This document shows, in pieces, positions 8,377 to 17,569 of a DNA stretch of 64,000 nucleotides (positions within the stretch are counted from its first letter, which is position 1; each line of letters begins with the position of its first letter). Both the position numbers and the translations under genes were made by a program. The notes beneath the pieces were generated by a model that searched no databases, was not told where the DNA came from, and worked only from the letters and a program-made list of their open reading frames with translations. The stretch is taken from positions 1 to 64,000 of the forward strand of contig JAJEJB010000040.1 in NCBI GenBank assembly GCA_022828135.1, in the 5' to 3' direction. Origin of the DNA: Acidimicrobiia bacterium. GTDB lineage: Bacteria; Actinomycetota; Acidimicrobiia; Acidimicrobiales; Aldehydirespiratoraceae.

Positions 8377-9161
8377 CCGCCCCGACCGCCTCTCCGGCCC
8401 GCCGCCATGTGCCCCGACTGCGGGCTGCGACGCTGACCTACCGGGTGCTGGTCCGCCAGGTGATCACGCCGGGCCGGCTGGCGGCGCTGGGCGCGCTGGG
8501 CGCGCTGATGATCCTGGTGGGCTGGCTGGTCGGGATCACCGCCGAGGACGGCGGCCGCAGCGCGGCCGGGCTGCTGCGCGACGGCGCCGGCTACGCCGAC
8601 GGTTTCGGACTGATCATCATCGTGCCCATAGTGGCCCTGGTGTTCGGCTCGTCGGTGCTGGGCGAGACCCGCGAGGACGGCACCCTGGTGTACCTGTGGC
8701 TGCGTCCCATGGACCGCGGCCCGGTGGTGGTGGGAGCCGCGGCGGCGGCGGCCACCGCGGCGCTGCCGTTGACGGTGGTGCCCACCGCGCTGGGCGGGTG
8801 GCTGGCGGCCGACCGGGTGGCGGGGTCGGCGGACCTGCTGTGGGGTGCGGTAGCCGCGGCCGCTCTGGGCACGGCGGCGTACTCGTCGCTGTTCGTTCTT
8901 GTGGGCCTACTCCTCAAGAAGCCGATCATGTGGGGCCTCGGCTACGTGCTGCTGTGGGAGGGCCTCGCCGTTGGGCTCGGCGACTTCGCGGCCCGCCTGT
9001 CGCTGAGGGGCTACACCCGGTCGGTGCTGAGCCACCTCGGCGGGATCGACTACGGCTTCGACCCCTACACGACCACCACTGCACTGGTGGTTCTGGCTGC
9101 AGTATCGGTCGCGGGCCTGATCCTGGCCGCGATCAGGCTCAACCGCCTCGACGTCGCCTGA
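8373..9161 (+). CDS. ABC-2 type transporter permease (second)
   Basis: The 262-residue protein has about six membrane segments and the conserved GSSVLGETREDGTLVYLWLRP loop of ABC-2 permeases. It is the last gene of the four-gene run, starting within the stop of the preceding ATPase (ATGA). It ends 17 bp before the stop of a convergent enoyl-CoA hydratase gene, leaving almost no room for a terminator. Confidence 0.8.
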   Translation: MTAPTASPARRHVPRLRAATLTYRVLVRQVITPGRLAALGALGALMILVGWLVGITAEDGGRSAAGLLRDGAGYADGFGLIIIVPIVALVFGSSVLGETREDGTLVYLWLRPMDRGPVVVGAAAAAATAALPLTVVPTALGGWLAADRVAGSADLLWGAVAAAALGTAAYSSLFVLVGLLLKKPIMWGLGYVLLWEGLAVGLGDFAARLSLRGYTRSVLSHLGGIDYGFDPYTTTTALVVLAAVSVAGLILAAIRLNRLDVA

Positions 9162-9178
9162 GCGCTCCGGGTCTTGCG

Positions 9179-9955
9179 CTAGCGGCCGGTGAAGGTCGCC
9201 TTGCCCGGGCCCTCCTCCAGGAAGCTGGCCACACCGATGGCGCTGTCGTCGGTGGTGAAGCACTCGCCGAAGTGGTGCGTCTCGCGGGCCACCGCGTCGG
9301 CCAGCGACAGGGGCAGGCCGTCCATCACCGCCTGCTTGGCCATGCGCAGCGCAGCGGGTCCGGCCGCGTAGCCCGCGGCCATCTCGACGGCCGCGTCGTA
9401 GGTCTCCTCGGCCGGATGCACCGCCGAGACCAGGCCGATGGCGAGGGCCTCGTCCGGGTACACGTTGCGGCCGGTGTAGATGATCTCCTTGGCCTTGGTA
9501 AGGCCGACGAGCCGGGGAAGGCGCTGGGTGCCCCCGCCGCCGGGGATGATGCCCAGCTTGATCTCGGGCTGGCCGAACACCGCGTCGTCTGCGGCCACCC
9601 GGAACTCGGCGGCCATGGCCAGTTCCATGCCGCCACCCAGCGCATAGCCGTTGACCGCCGCCACCGTGATCTGTGGCATGTTCTCGAGGGCCAGGAAGGC
9701 GTCGTTGAACTGGCGCGACAGCGCCTCGGCCTCCGCCGGAGCGAGGCCGGTGAAGCCGCCGATGTCGGCGCCGGCCGCAAAGATCCGGGGCCCGCCCCAG
9801 ATCACGGCCGCCCTTACGTCGGGGTCGGCCCCGATCGCGTTGGCGGTCTCGGTCAGCTCGGCGAGCACCTGGGGGTTGAGGGCGTTCATCTTGGGCCGGT
9901 CGACGCGGATGGTGGCCACGCCTCCGCCGGTCTCGACTCGAACGAAGTCGCCCAC
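9179..9955 (-). CDS. Enoyl-CoA hydratase/isomerase (crotonase family)
   Basis: The 258-residue protein has the crotonase oxyanion-hole motifs: AAGADIGGF near 65 and [21 protein letters not shown] near 100-120, followed by [21 protein letters not shown] with the usual catalytic Glu (PEIKLG). This is the classic pattern of an active short-chain enoyl-CoA hydratase of beta-oxidation. The GTG start at 9955 is preceded by GGAGAG. It stands alone and is divergent from the SDR gene. Confidence 0.85.
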   Translation of the reverse strand: MGDFVRVETGGGVATIRVDRPKMNALNPQVLAELTETANAIGADPDVRAAVIWGGPRIFAAGADIGGFTGLAPAEAEALSRQFNDAFLALENMPQITVAAVNGYALGGGMELAMAAEFRVAADDAVFGQPEIKLGIIPGGGGTQRLPRLVGLTKAKEIIYTGRNVYPDEALAIGLVSAVHPAEETYDAAVEMAAGYAAGPAALRMAKQAVMDGLPLSLADAVARETHHFGECFTTDDSAIGVASFLEEGPGKATFTGR

Positions 9956-10046
9956 GGCTCTCTCCTACCTGTTGCACTGGCTGCGGGCCAGCAACCCTAC
10001 TGGCCGCACCTGCGCAGTATCGTCAGCCTGGATCGAAGGGAGACGC

Positions 10047-10850
10047 ATGGCTCTGGCCCCCGACAGCATCCTGCTCACCGACCGGGTGGCGGTGGTGACC
10101 GGCGCGGCCCGAGGCATCGGCGCGGCAACTGCCCTGGCCCTGGCCCGTTTCGGCGCCGATGTGGCCGTTTTCGACAAGGATCCCACGCTGCTGCCCGATG
10201 TGGTCCAGCAGGTGGAGTCGGCGGGCCGCCGCTGCCTGTCGGGTGTGCTCGACGCCCGCGACGACGACCCGGTGGCCGCCTTCATGCAGCGCACCCGCGA
10301 TGAGCTCGGTCCCATCGATGTGCTCGTGAACAACGCGGGCGGGACCTTCCGGGCCCGCTTCGACGACACCTCTCCCAAGGGGGAGCACACCCTGATCCGC
10401 GAGAACTTCTCCACCGTCACCAACTGCGTGCGGCACGGGATCCCACTGATGTCCGACGGCGGTGCCATCATCAACGTCACCTCGGTCGAGGCCTACCACG
10501 CCGCCCCGATGTTCGGCGTGTACGCGGCCATGAAGGCGGCGGTGGAGCAGTTCACCAAGACCCTGGCCCTGGAGTACGGCCATCGGGGCATACGGGTGAA
10601 CTGCGTGGCGCCCGACATGATGCCCACGCCCGGTGACGAGGTACTGGCCGAGCAGTCCAGCTCGTTGATGGACGGCCTGCACCCCACGCCGCTGCGCCGC
10701 AAGGGCCACGCGGAGGAGTGCGCGTCGGTGATCGTGTTCCTGGCCTCGGACATGGCCAGCTTCGTCACCGGCGAGTCCATTCTCGTGGACGGGGGCACGG
10801 TGGCCGCGGGCAGCTGGAAGACCCGCTTCGACGGCTCCTTCGGCCTGTAA
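10047..10850 (+). CDS. Short-chain dehydrogenase/reductase
   Basis: The 267-residue SDR has the NAD(P) motif TGAARGIG near 20, NNAG near 90, a catalytic Ser in NVTSVEAYHA and the catalytic pair YAAMK. ADMPG-type C-terminal loops and VDGGT complete the fold, so it should be active. The ATG at 10047 follows GAAGGGAG. The acidic residue after the second strand (AVFDKD) suggests NAD rather than NADP. Substrate not predictable. Confidence 0.85.
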   Translation: MALAPDSILLTDRVAVVTGAARGIGAATALALARFGADVAVFDKDPTLLPDVVQQVESAGRRCLSGVLDARDDDPVAAFMQRTRDELGPIDVLVNNAGGTFRARFDDTSPKGEHTLIRENFSTVTNCVRHGIPLMSDGGAIINVTSVEAYHAAPMFGVYAAMKAAVEQFTKTLALEYGHRGIRVNCVAPDMMPTPGDEVLAEQSSSLMDGLHPTPLRRKGHAEECASVIVFLASDMASFVTGESILVDGGTVAAGSWKTRFDGSFGL

Positions 10851-10864
10851 CGCCCGCCAGTCGG

Positions 10865-11332
10865 CTAGGTAACGACGTTGGGGCGGGGCAGGCCCTGGGC
10901 CTCGCACATGGCGTAGTAGGCGGCCAGCACGCCCGGTCCGTCGGTAATCGACTCCACGTTGCCGTCGGCGTCGAGGTTGAGGTTCACGCCGTGTATCTGG
11001 AACCACACGTCTGTCGGCTCGGTGTTGTCGTCAGGCGTGGTGAGGGTATGGACGCTGCCGGCCGGCTCGAACAGGAACGACCCGGCCCGGTTCACCTCCG
11101 GGTACTCGGCGTACTTCCACGCGCCGCTGAGGGTGTGCGCGTACACCGGGCCGGTGTGGCGGTGGGTCTGGATCACCACGCCCGGCGCGAACCGGTTGCG
11201 CACGATCCACAGGCCTTCGTCGTCGCGCACCATCAGCACCTTGAGCTCGATGCCGCCCCCGGCGTCCGCCCACGGGAGCTCCTCCTCGCCCCGGTGGATG
11301 GTCGTGGGTGCCTCGATCGCGGTGACGGACAT
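10865..11332 (-). CDS. Cupin protein, 2,4'-dihydroxyacetophenone dioxygenase-like
   Basis: The 155-residue single-domain cupin holds GVVIQTHRHTGPVYAHTLSG (two metal His plus a third His) and, downstream, FEPAGSVHTLTTP with the fourth. The segment LWIVRNRFAPG and the HTLSGAWKYAEYPE region resemble the 2,4'-dihydroxyacetophenone dioxygenase / ChrR-like cupin family, which cleaves C-C bonds with Fe. The exact substrate is unproven. The ATG 11332 follows AGGAGGGAA. Confidence 0.7.
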   Translation of the reverse strand: MSVTAIEAPTTIHRGEEELPWADAGGGIELKVLMVRDDEGLWIVRNRFAPGVVIQTHRHTGPVYAHTLSGAWKYAEYPEVNRAGSFLFEPAGSVHTLTTPDDNTEPTDVWFQIHGVNLNLDADGNVESITDGPGVLAAYYAMCEAQGLPRPNVVT

Positions 11333-11352
11333 GTCGTTCCCTCCTGGCTCTG

Positions 11353-12210
11353 TCAGCCGGATGTGTCCTGCTGGCGCAGGAAGCGCTCGAACTCGGCGCC
11401 CAGATCGTCGGGACTGGGGACGCTGCGCTTGGCCCGGGCGTCGGCTCGGGCCTCGAGGCGCTTGACGTAGGCCACCACGTCGTCGTCGGAGTTCATGGCG
11501 TCGTTGACCCGCTGCTCCCACTCCGCCGCGGCCTCGTCGAGCTCGGGCCAGCCGGTGGGCAGTCCGGTCACTCGCTCGAAGCGCTCCAGCAGGGCGCGGG
11601 CCCCCTTGGGGTTCGGCGCGCCCGAAACGTAGTGGGGCACCGCCACCCGCAGCGACACCGCCGGAATCCCGAACCTCTCGAAACGCTCGTGGAGCACGCC
11701 CACGATCCCGGTAGGGCCCTCGTAGGAGGGCCGGTCCAGCCCCCATGCCTCGGCCAGTCCCGAGTCGGTGGTGGAGCCGGTCACCCCGAAGGGGCGGGTG
11801 TGGGGTATGTCGGCGATGTGGGCGCCCACCGTCACCAGCGCGGCTGCCCCGCTTCGCTTCGCCAGCTCGACGACCACCTCGGCGTAGGAACGCCACCTCA
11901 GCTGCGGCTCCGCGCCCACCACCAGCACCAGGTCATGCCGGGCTTCCGGCGGGCGCAGCACGTGCACGTCGTTGGAGGGCCACACGATGTCCCGCCGCTC
12001 GTCGCGCAGGCGGATGGTGGGCCTCTGCTCGGCGAAGTTGAAGAACTCCTCGGGGTCGATGTGCGCCACCCTGATCGAGTCGCTGCGCTCGCTCAGCCAC
12101 TCGAGGGCGCCCGTCGCGGCCCCGCCCACGTCGAACCAGCCCTGGTAGGCCGTCACCAGGATCGGCGACCGGAGATCGGGCAGCGTCGCCTCCCAGACCA
12201 CGTAGCTCAC
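11353..12210 (-). CDS. PAC2 (proteasome assembly chaperone) family protein
   Basis: The 285-residue protein contains PILVTAYQGWFDVGGAATGAL near the start and VGAHIADIPHTRPFGVTG in the middle, both typical of the actinobacterial PAC2 family; the C-terminal third is an acidic helical tail (EWEQRVNDAMN, then DDLGAEFERFLRQQ). Actinobacterial PAC2 proteins are conserved and of unclear function, perhaps linked to proteasome or protein quality control. GTG 12210 is the likely start. It lies 20 bp downstream of the cupin gene start on the same strand. Confidence 0.8.
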   Translation of the reverse strand: MSYVVWEATLPDLRSPILVTAYQGWFDVGGAATGALEWLSERSDSIRVAHIDPEEFFNFAEQRPTIRLRDERRDIVWPSNDVHVLRPPEARHDLVLVVGAEPQLRWRSYAEVVVELAKRSGAAALVTVGAHIADIPHTRPFGVTGSTTDSGLAEAWGLDRPSYEGPTGIVGVLHERFERFGIPAVSLRVAVPHYVSGAPNPKGARALLERFERVTGLPTGWPELDEAAAEWEQRVNDAMNSDDDVVAYVKRLEARADARAKRSVPSPDDLGAEFERFLRQQDTSG

Positions 12211-12309
12211 TCCCCAAGCATGGCGCGGATTGCACCCGGAACGCACGCCCAGGACCGGGATGCCCGCCGCGGCCGTTGCCGGTGTGTTGGACGCGAGCGC
12301 TGAGGGGGC

Positions 12310-12326
12310 TAGTGTTGGTGGCCGTG
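12310..12326 (+). promoter_or_regulatory. -10 box for the leuA leader transcript
   Basis: TAGTGT at 12310-12315 lies eight bases before GTG 12324, the first codon of the Leu-rich leader peptide. No ribosome site is present, so the leader peptide is probably translated from a leaderless transcript. Confidence 0.5.
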
Positions 12327-12359
12327 ACCACCTTCGCCGACCTCCTGCTTCTCGTGTAG
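12324..12359 (+). CDS. leuL: leuA leader peptide (Leu-rich attenuator peptide)
   Basis: An 11-codon frame reads MTTFADLLLLV and stop, with four consecutive Leu codons (CTC CTG CTT CTC). It sits 105 bases upstream of leuA and directly precedes a strong hairpin whose 5' arm starts inside its stop codon region. Such peptides sense leucyl-tRNA supply: ribosomes stalled at the Leu codons would alter folding downstream. This is too short for homology and rests on position and codon content. Confidence 0.7.
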   Translation: MTTFADLLLLV

Positions 12360-12414
12360 GCGAGCGCCACATATCGGTGCTCGCCGATCCCCTCGTGCCT
12401 CTGGCCGGGGGGAT
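12359..12414 (+). promoter_or_regulatory. leuA attenuator hairpins
   Basis: Stem one pairs GGCGAGCGCC (12359-12368) with GGTGCTCGCC (12376-12385) through one G-U pair, with a loop of ACATATC. A second possible stem pairs ATCCCC (12387-12392) with GGGGAT (12409-12414) and is followed by TTTGTG. With the adjacent Leu-rich leader peptide this fits transcription attenuation of leuA. Which stem acts as terminator is not certain. Confidence 0.6.
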
Positions 12415-12464
12415 TTGTGCTTGTTGGGACCCGAACCCGAACACCCTCGCAAAGGACAAGACGA

Positions 12465-14198
12465 ATGCCCACGCCAAAGACCATGCCGTTCACGAAGTAC
12501 CGGCCCTACCCAGGAGTCGAGCTGGCCGACCGCACCTGGCCGGACCGGCGGATCACCAAGGCGCCGGTCTGGTGCTCGGTCGACCTGCGGGACGGCAACC
12601 AGGCCCTCGTCGACCCCATGGACATCCCCCGCAAGCAGCGCATGTACGACCATCTCGTCGACATGGGCTTCAAGGAGATCGAGGTGGGCTTCCCGGCCGC
12701 CTCCCAGCCCGACTTCGACTTCTGCCGCAAGCTCATCGAAGAGGACCTGATCCCCGACGGGGTCACCATCCAGGTGCTCACCCAGGCCCGCGACGAACTC
12801 ATCGAGCGCACCTTCGACGCCGTGGCCGGGGCGCCCCGGGCCATCGTGCATCTCTACAACTCCACCTCCGTCACCCAGCGACGGGTGGTGTTCCGCACCG
12901 ACCGGGCCGGCATCGTGGAGATCGCGGTCAATGGCGCCGAGCAGTGCATGCGCGGCCTCGACCGAGCCCGGAAGACCGGCGACGCCGACGGCATCCGCTT
13001 CGAGTACTCGCCGGAGAGCTACACCGGCACCGAGCCCGACTTCACGGTGGAGGTGTGCGAGGCGGTCATGGACGTGATCGGGCCCACCCCCGACTGGCCC
13101 CTGATACTCAACCTGCCGGCCACCGTCGAGATGTCGTCGGCCAACATCTACGGCGACATGATCGAGCGCTTCCACCGCGACATCCGCGACCGTGACTCGA
13201 TCGTGCTGTCGCTGCATCCCCACAACGATCGCGGCACCGCAGTGGCCGCGGCCGAGTTCGGGATCATGGCCGGCGCCGACCGGGTGGAGGGCACCCTCTT
13301 CGGCAACGGCGAGCGCACCGGCAACGTTGACGTGGTCACCATCGCGCTCAACCTGTTCACCCAGGGTGTCGACCCCGAGCTCGACATCAGCGACATCGAG
13401 GAGGCCCGCCGGGTGTTCGAGTACGCCAACCGGATGACGGTTCCCGAGCGCCACCCGTACGTGGGCGACCTCGTGTACACGGCCTTCTCCGGCAGCCATC
13501 AGGACGCCATCAAGAAGGGCATGGCCGCCATCTACGACGTGGCCCCGGGCGAGTCGCTGGTAGGGGAGTACGACGTGTGGGACGTCCCCTACCTGCCGGT
13601 CGACCCCCGACACCTCGGCCGCAGCTACGAGGCGGTCGTGCGGGTCAACAGCCAGTCGGGCAAGGGCGGTGTGGCCTACGTGCTGCTGCACGAGTACGGA
13701 CTGGACCTTCCCCGGGGCCTGCAGGTGGACTTCTCCAAGCAGATCCAGACCGTCACCGAGGACACCGGCACCGAGATCACCTCCTACGAGATCCACCGCC
13801 GGTTCATGTCCTCCTATGTGGAGCCGGAGCGGCCCTGGGTAGAGCTGATCGGCCATCGGGCCACCACCGACACCATCGGAGAATCCCGAACCGATCTCGA
13901 GGCCCGGCTGCGTGTCGCCGGCGAGGAGCGCACTATCGCCGGGACCGGCAACGGGCCCATCGACGCCTTCGTGACCGCCCTGCAGGCCAACGGGCTCTTC
14001 GCCGGCAAGATCCACGACTACTACGAGCACGCCATCGGCACCGGCAGCGACGCCACCGCCGCGGCCTACGTGGAAGTCGACACCGGTGACCGCTACACCA
14101 CCTGGGGCGTGGGCCTGCACGAGTCGATCGTGTCGGCCTCGCTGCGGGCCGTGGTCAGCACCATCAACCGCATGCACGTCACCGGGATCCTCAGCTGA
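12465..14198 (+). CDS. leuA: 2-isopropylmalate synthase
   Basis: The 577-residue enzyme condenses acetyl-CoA with 2-ketoisovalerate, the first committed step of leucine synthesis. It shows the DRDGNQ-like site as SVDLRDGNQALVDP near 40, the metal-binding HPHNDRGTAVAAAE near 250, and GNGERTGNVD. The C-terminal 140 residues form the LeuA regulatory dimer domain (leucine feedback site). The length matches the long actinobacterial LeuA class. ATG 12465 follows AAAGGACAAG. Expression is probably set by the leader peptide and hairpins just upstream. Confidence 0.95.
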   Translation: MPTPKTMPFTKYRPYPGVELADRTWPDRRITKAPVWCSVDLRDGNQALVDPMDIPRKQRMYDHLVDMGFKEIEVGFPAASQPDFDFCRKLIEEDLIPDGVTIQVLTQARDELIERTFDAVAGAPRAIVHLYNSTSVTQRRVVFRTDRAGIVEIAVNGAEQCMRGLDRARKTGDADGIRFEYSPESYTGTEPDFTVEVCEAVMDVIGPTPDWPLILNLPATVEMSSANIYGDMIERFHRDIRDRDSIVLSLHPHNDRGTAVAAAEFGIMAGADRVEGTLFGNGERTGNVDVVTIALNLFTQGVDPELDISDIEEARRVFEYANRMTVPERHPYVGDLVYTAFSGSHQDAIKKGMAAIYDVAPGESLVGEYDVWDVPYLPVDPRHLGRSYEAVVRVNSQSGKGGVAYVLLHEYGLDLPRGLQVDFSKQIQTVTEDTGTEITSYEIHRRFMSSYVEPERPWVELIGHRATTDTIGESRTDLEARLRVAGEERTIAGTGNGPIDAFVTALQANGLFAGKIHDYYEHAIGTGSDATAAAYVEVDTGDRYTTWGVGLHESIVSASLRAVVSTINRMHVTGILS

Positions 14199-14238
14199 CA
14201 GCGAGCGCGGCACCGGCCGCGGCGGGCAGACTGGGGCC

Positions 14239-15219
14239 ATGGCCTTCTCGCTGATCCGCTTCAACTTCGTGTCACCCGACCCCACTGACGGGGAGGCGAT
14301 GAGCGACCGGTACCGGGCCGGGCTGGAGATCGCCCGCTACGCCGACAGCCACGGCTTCAACGCGGTGTCGCTGGAGGAGCACCACAGCAGCCCTATGGCC
14401 TGGTGCCCTACGCCTCTGCTCAACGCGGCCATGATCCTGTCGAGCACCGACAACCTCATGGTCACCATCTCCGCGCTGCTGCTGCCCCTGCACGACCCGA
14501 TCCGGGCCGCCGAGGACATCGCGGTCATCGACCTGGTCAGCCCGGGCCGGCTCGTGATCGTGACCGGCCTCGGCTACCGGCCCGTCGAGTACGCCGCCAT
14601 GGGCAAGGAGTGGAAGCGCCGGGGCAAGGTCCTCGACGAGGCGCTCGAAGTGATGCTCACCGCCTGGAAGGGCGAGCCCTTCGAGCACAACGGCGAGACC
14701 GTGCAGGTGCTTCCCATGCCCCGCACCCGGCCCCATCCCATGGTGCTGGTGGGCGGATCGTCGCCCGCGGCCGCCCGGCGGGCCGCCCGGCTGGGACTGC
14801 CCATGCAGCTCCCCGGCCAGTTCCCCGAGATCGAGGCCCTCTACTACGCCGAGTGCGAGCGCCACGGCACTCAGGGCTTCTGCATCGCCCCCGACAACGT
14901 GGTGATGCTGAACGTGGCCGAGGACCCCGACCGGGTTTGGGCCGAGCACGGGGAGTGCTTCATGCTGGAGGCCATGACCTACAAGGGCTGGCAGCCACCT
15001 GGCCAGACCTCGGCGGTGTGCTCCAAGGCCACCACCGTCGAGGAGCTGCGAGCCGAGGGCATCTACCGGGTGCTCACGCCGGCCGAGGCGTCGGACTTGG
15101 CCCGCAGCACCGGCACGCTCGCCCTTCACCCCCTGGTGGGCGGCATGCCGATCGACGAGGCCTGGTCGAGTGTCCAGCTGACGGCTGAACAAGTGCTGCC
15201 CGCTCTGGCAGACTCCTAG
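14239..15219 (+). CDS. LLM class flavin-dependent oxidoreductase
   Basis: The 326-residue protein is a luciferase-like TIM barrel: FNAVSLEEHHSSP near the first strands, the loop LLLPLHDPIRAAEDIAVIDL and GRLVIVTGLGYRPVEYAAMG are hallmarks. These enzymes use FMN or F420; the neighbouring gene content (cofC at 27 kb) makes F420 possible. VLVGGSSPAAARRAARLG is the flavin-phosphate region. It probably starts leaderless, with CAGACT six bases before the ATG. Confidence 0.8.
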   Translation: MAFSLIRFNFVSPDPTDGEAMSDRYRAGLEIARYADSHGFNAVSLEEHHSSPMAWCPTPLLNAAMILSSTDNLMVTISALLLPLHDPIRAAEDIAVIDLVSPGRLVIVTGLGYRPVEYAAMGKEWKRRGKVLDEALEVMLTAWKGEPFEHNGETVQVLPMPRTRPHPMVLVGGSSPAAARRAARLGLPMQLPGQFPEIEALYYAECERHGTQGFCIAPDNVVMLNVAEDPDRVWAEHGECFMLEAMTYKGWQPPGQTSAVCSKATTVEELRAEGIYRVLTPAEASDLARSTGTLALHPLVGGMPIDEAWSSVQLTAEQVLPALADS

Positions 15220-15264
15220 AGGCCGAGCGGGTGGCAATAGTCTGGAGGGACTTCGAAGGGCGTT

Positions 15265-15316
15265 GAGCGAGGCCGTGGCCCGAGCGGCCCGTGAGCGAAG
15301 CGAACAGGAGCGGGAA
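15265..15316 (-). repeat. Dispersed intergenic repeat, copy 3
   Basis: This inverted copy of the repeat at 274-332 lies between an LLM oxidoreductase stop and the next gene's ribosome site. It matches copies 1 and 4 closely (CCCGTGAGCGAAGCGAACAG and GAGCGGGAA on the plus strand). Confidence 0.75.
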
Positions 15317-15338
15317 AGACACGACAGGGGAGATCTCG

Positions 15339-16118
15339 ATGGACTACCAGAACCTGCTGTACAAGCGTGACGACCGCTGCGTGACGATCACCCTCAACCG
15401 GCCCGAGCGGCGCAACTGCCTGTCGTCGGAGATGCTCGCCGAGCTTGACAACGCCCTGAGGGCCACCGCCGCCGAGGGCGATGTGGCCGGGGTGGTGCTG
15501 GCCGCCAACGGGCCGGTGTTCTCCTCCGGCCACGACCTCGCCGAGATGGCCGAAATGACTGAGGCCGACCTGCGGGAGCTGTTCGCCCTGTGCACCTCGG
15601 CCATGACCGCCATGGCCGAGATCCCCCAGGTGGTGGTGGCCAAGGTTCACGCCCTGGCCACCGCGGCCGGCGCCCAGCTGGCGGCCAGCGCCGACCTGAT
15701 CGTGGCCAGCACCGACGCCGCCTTCGCCACCCCCGGCGGCAAGGGAGGGCTGTTCTGTCACACCCCGATGGTGGCGGTGGCCCGGCCTCTGGGCCGCAAG
15801 CGGGCCGTGGAGATGGCCCTCACCGGCGACACCATCGACGCGGCCACCGCGCTCGAGTGGGGGCTCGTCAACCGGGTGGTGCCGCCGGCAGACCTCGACG
15901 AGGCCACCATGGACCTGCTGGGCCGGGCCACCCGGGGCAGCCGCTACGCCAAGGGCATCGGCAAGCAGACCCTCTACGCCCAGATGGATATGGCCGTCGA
16001 CGACGCCTACGAACTGGCCATGGACGTGATGGCGACCAACGCGGCCCGCGGCGACGGCGCCGAGTGGCCCAAGGCCTTCATCGAGAAGCGCCGCCCCGTC
16101 TGGACCCACACCTCCTAG
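15339..16118 (+). CDS. Enoyl-CoA hydratase/isomerase (crotonase family)
   Basis: The 259-residue crotonase has FSSGHDLAEMAEM near 65 and KVHALATAAGAQLAASADL near 105. The usual GGG of the oxyanion loop is replaced by TAAGAQ, and the FATPGGKGGLFCHTPM segment differs from the Glu-bearing PEIxLG of true hydratases. It resembles the subgroup of crotonases (enoyl-CoA hydratase domain-containing 3-like) that may not hydrate crotonyl-CoA. ATG 15339 follows AGGGGAG, just after repeat copy 3. Confidence 0.8.
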   Translation: MDYQNLLYKRDDRCVTITLNRPERRNCLSSEMLAELDNALRATAAEGDVAGVVLAANGPVFSSGHDLAEMAEMTEADLRELFALCTSAMTAMAEIPQVVVAKVHALATAAGAQLAASADLIVASTDAAFATPGGKGGLFCHTPMVAVARPLGRKRAVEMALTGDTIDAATALEWGLVNRVVPPADLDEATMDLLGRATRGSRYAKGIGKQTLYAQMDMAVDDAYELAMDVMATNAARGDGAEWPKAFIEKRRPVWTHTS

Positions 16119-16151
16119 CCCGTCAGCGCGTCCGACGGCGGCTGCGGGCGG

Positions 16152-17489
16152 TCAGCGGCCGTCCACCGACCAGTGCCAGGGCTCGCTGGGGAGGTTCTTG
16201 AGACCGAACTGGGGGGCGAGGCGCTGGAGCGCCTGGAACACCGCGCTGCTGCGGCTGGTGATGAGCCGGCCGTTGTTCGTCAAGTCGATGGCCAGGCCCC
16301 TCTCGTGGTTGCTCCGGCCCGGCCTAGCGGTGGGGGGCCGGCAGGTGCTTGAGGGCTTGCTCCATATGTCCCATTCCGACGTGCCGCAGTTGGACCGGCG
16401 CAGGTTGATCTGCTCCCGGGCGGTCCGGTATCCCCAACCGCCCAGGTTGAAGCCCTCTGCCTCCATGGCTGCGACCAGGCCGTCGACCGCGTCAGCGATC
16501 TGTTCATGCACCTCGAAGCCGCGCACCCAGACGAGTGGCAAGTCCGTATCGGACGGATCCACCGACTCGGCTAGCTCCCGTCCCTCGGCTGCCTCCTGCT
16601 CGGCTCTGAGGCGGGCCTCCTCGGCTCTGCGCCGCGCCTCCTCCGCCCGGCGGCGGGCCTCCTCCTCGGCCCGCTGGCGGGCCAGGGCGTCGGCGATCCG
16701 GCGCTCGGCTGCCTCGATCTCCGCGGCCAGGTTCGCGTCCAGTTGCCTGATCGTCTGGACCTCGTACAGGCGCCGCTCGACGCGCTCCTCGGCTGCCACC
16801 GACAATTCGGCCTCGCGGTCGACGGCCGTTCGCAGGTCGGCGAGGATCAGCGCTGCCGCCCGGCGGTGAGCCTCGGCGGCGTCGGCCGCTTCGACGGCTT
16901 GGAGCCGCCAGCGCTCCAACTCCTCGCCTATCCGGCGCAACTCGTCGATGTCGTCGATCCGGCTGCCCGTGGCGAACCCGGCCAATGCTTCCTCGCGGGC
17001 GTTCTGCCAGGGGTCGGAGCCGAGCACGCTGAACGTTCCGGTCGGCGCTTGGAATGAGACGTACGACTCGATCACCGCCTCTCGCAGACCTTCCTGGGTG
17101 GCGAGCAGTTCGTCCTCCAGTTCCGAGATCCTGACTTCGGCCTCCTTCACTATGGCCTCGGCGTCCATCACGGCCCGCTCGGCCTCGTCGAGGGCTGCCT
17201 GCTGGGCGTCAACCGACGCTTGAGCCTTGTTGAGGGCGTCGATCAGGTCCTCGGCCTCGGCCGTGGCCGCGTCGAGGCTCCCGGCCGCGGCCTCGGCTGC
17301 CTTGTCCAGCTCGTCGCGCTGGGTCTTGGTGTCCCTGACGACCTGCCGGCTCTGCCTGATGATCTCCTCGTCGCTCTGGGCGGAAGCGGACCCCGCCGCG
17401 GCCGCCACCATCAACAGGAGCGCGAGCACGGCCGGCCCGCGGCGCCGGCGGGCCGGACGAAACGAACGGCAGGGGGATCTCACGGTCAT
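16152..17489 (-). CDS. Secreted coiled-coil protein with C-terminal M15 (VanY-like) peptidase domain
   Basis: The 445-residue protein has a signal peptide (Arg-rich start, AVLALLLMVAAAAGSASAQ) and a long coiled coil from about 40 to 310 with AEEARRRAEEARRRAEEARL repeats. The C-terminal domain holds SNHERGLAIDL and EPWHWSVDG, the zinc and catalytic motifs of D-Ala-D-Ala carboxypeptidase-type M15 enzymes. The layout resembles cell-wall hydrolases whose coiled coil is activated at the division site. It likely trims peptidoglycan outside the membrane. ATG 17489 is chosen; a TTG seven codons upstream is possible. Confidence 0.85.
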   Translation of the reverse strand: MTVRSPCRSFRPARRRRGPAVLALLLMVAAAAGSASAQSDEEIIRQSRQVVRDTKTQRDELDKAAEAAAGSLDAATAEAEDLIDALNKAQASVDAQQAALDEAERAVMDAEAIVKEAEVRISELEDELLATQEGLREAVIESYVSFQAPTGTFSVLGSDPWQNAREEALAGFATGSRIDDIDELRRIGEELERWRLQAVEAADAAEAHRRAAALILADLRTAVDREAELSVAAEERVERRLYEVQTIRQLDANLAAEIEAAERRIADALARQRAEEEARRRAEEARRRAEEARLRAEQEAAEGRELAESVDPSDTDLPLVWVRGFEVHEQIADAVDGLVAAMEAEGFNLGGWGYRTAREQINLRRSNCGTSEWDIWSKPSSTCRPPTARPGRSNHERGLAIDLTNNGRLITSRSSAVFQALQRLAPQFGLKNLPSEPWHWSVDGR

Positions 17490-17553
17490 GGTGTTGTCAC
17501 CGCCCGCCAAGAACCGCGCCCAAGCTACCAGGACCGGACCCGGCGGATGCCGT

Positions 17554-17569
17554 TAGCGTGCCCGGCGTG
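17554..17569 (+). promoter_or_regulatory. -10 box and leaderless start
   Basis: TAGCGT at 17554-17559 ends seven bases before GTG 17567, with no ribosome site. The same geometry is seen before the genes at 19921, 27685 and 53066. Confidence 0.5.

Noticed and set aside
12230..13195. Frames extending through the leuA leader into leuA in other phases
   Set aside because: They have no homology and conflict with the clear leuA start at 12465 and the leader peptide at 12324.
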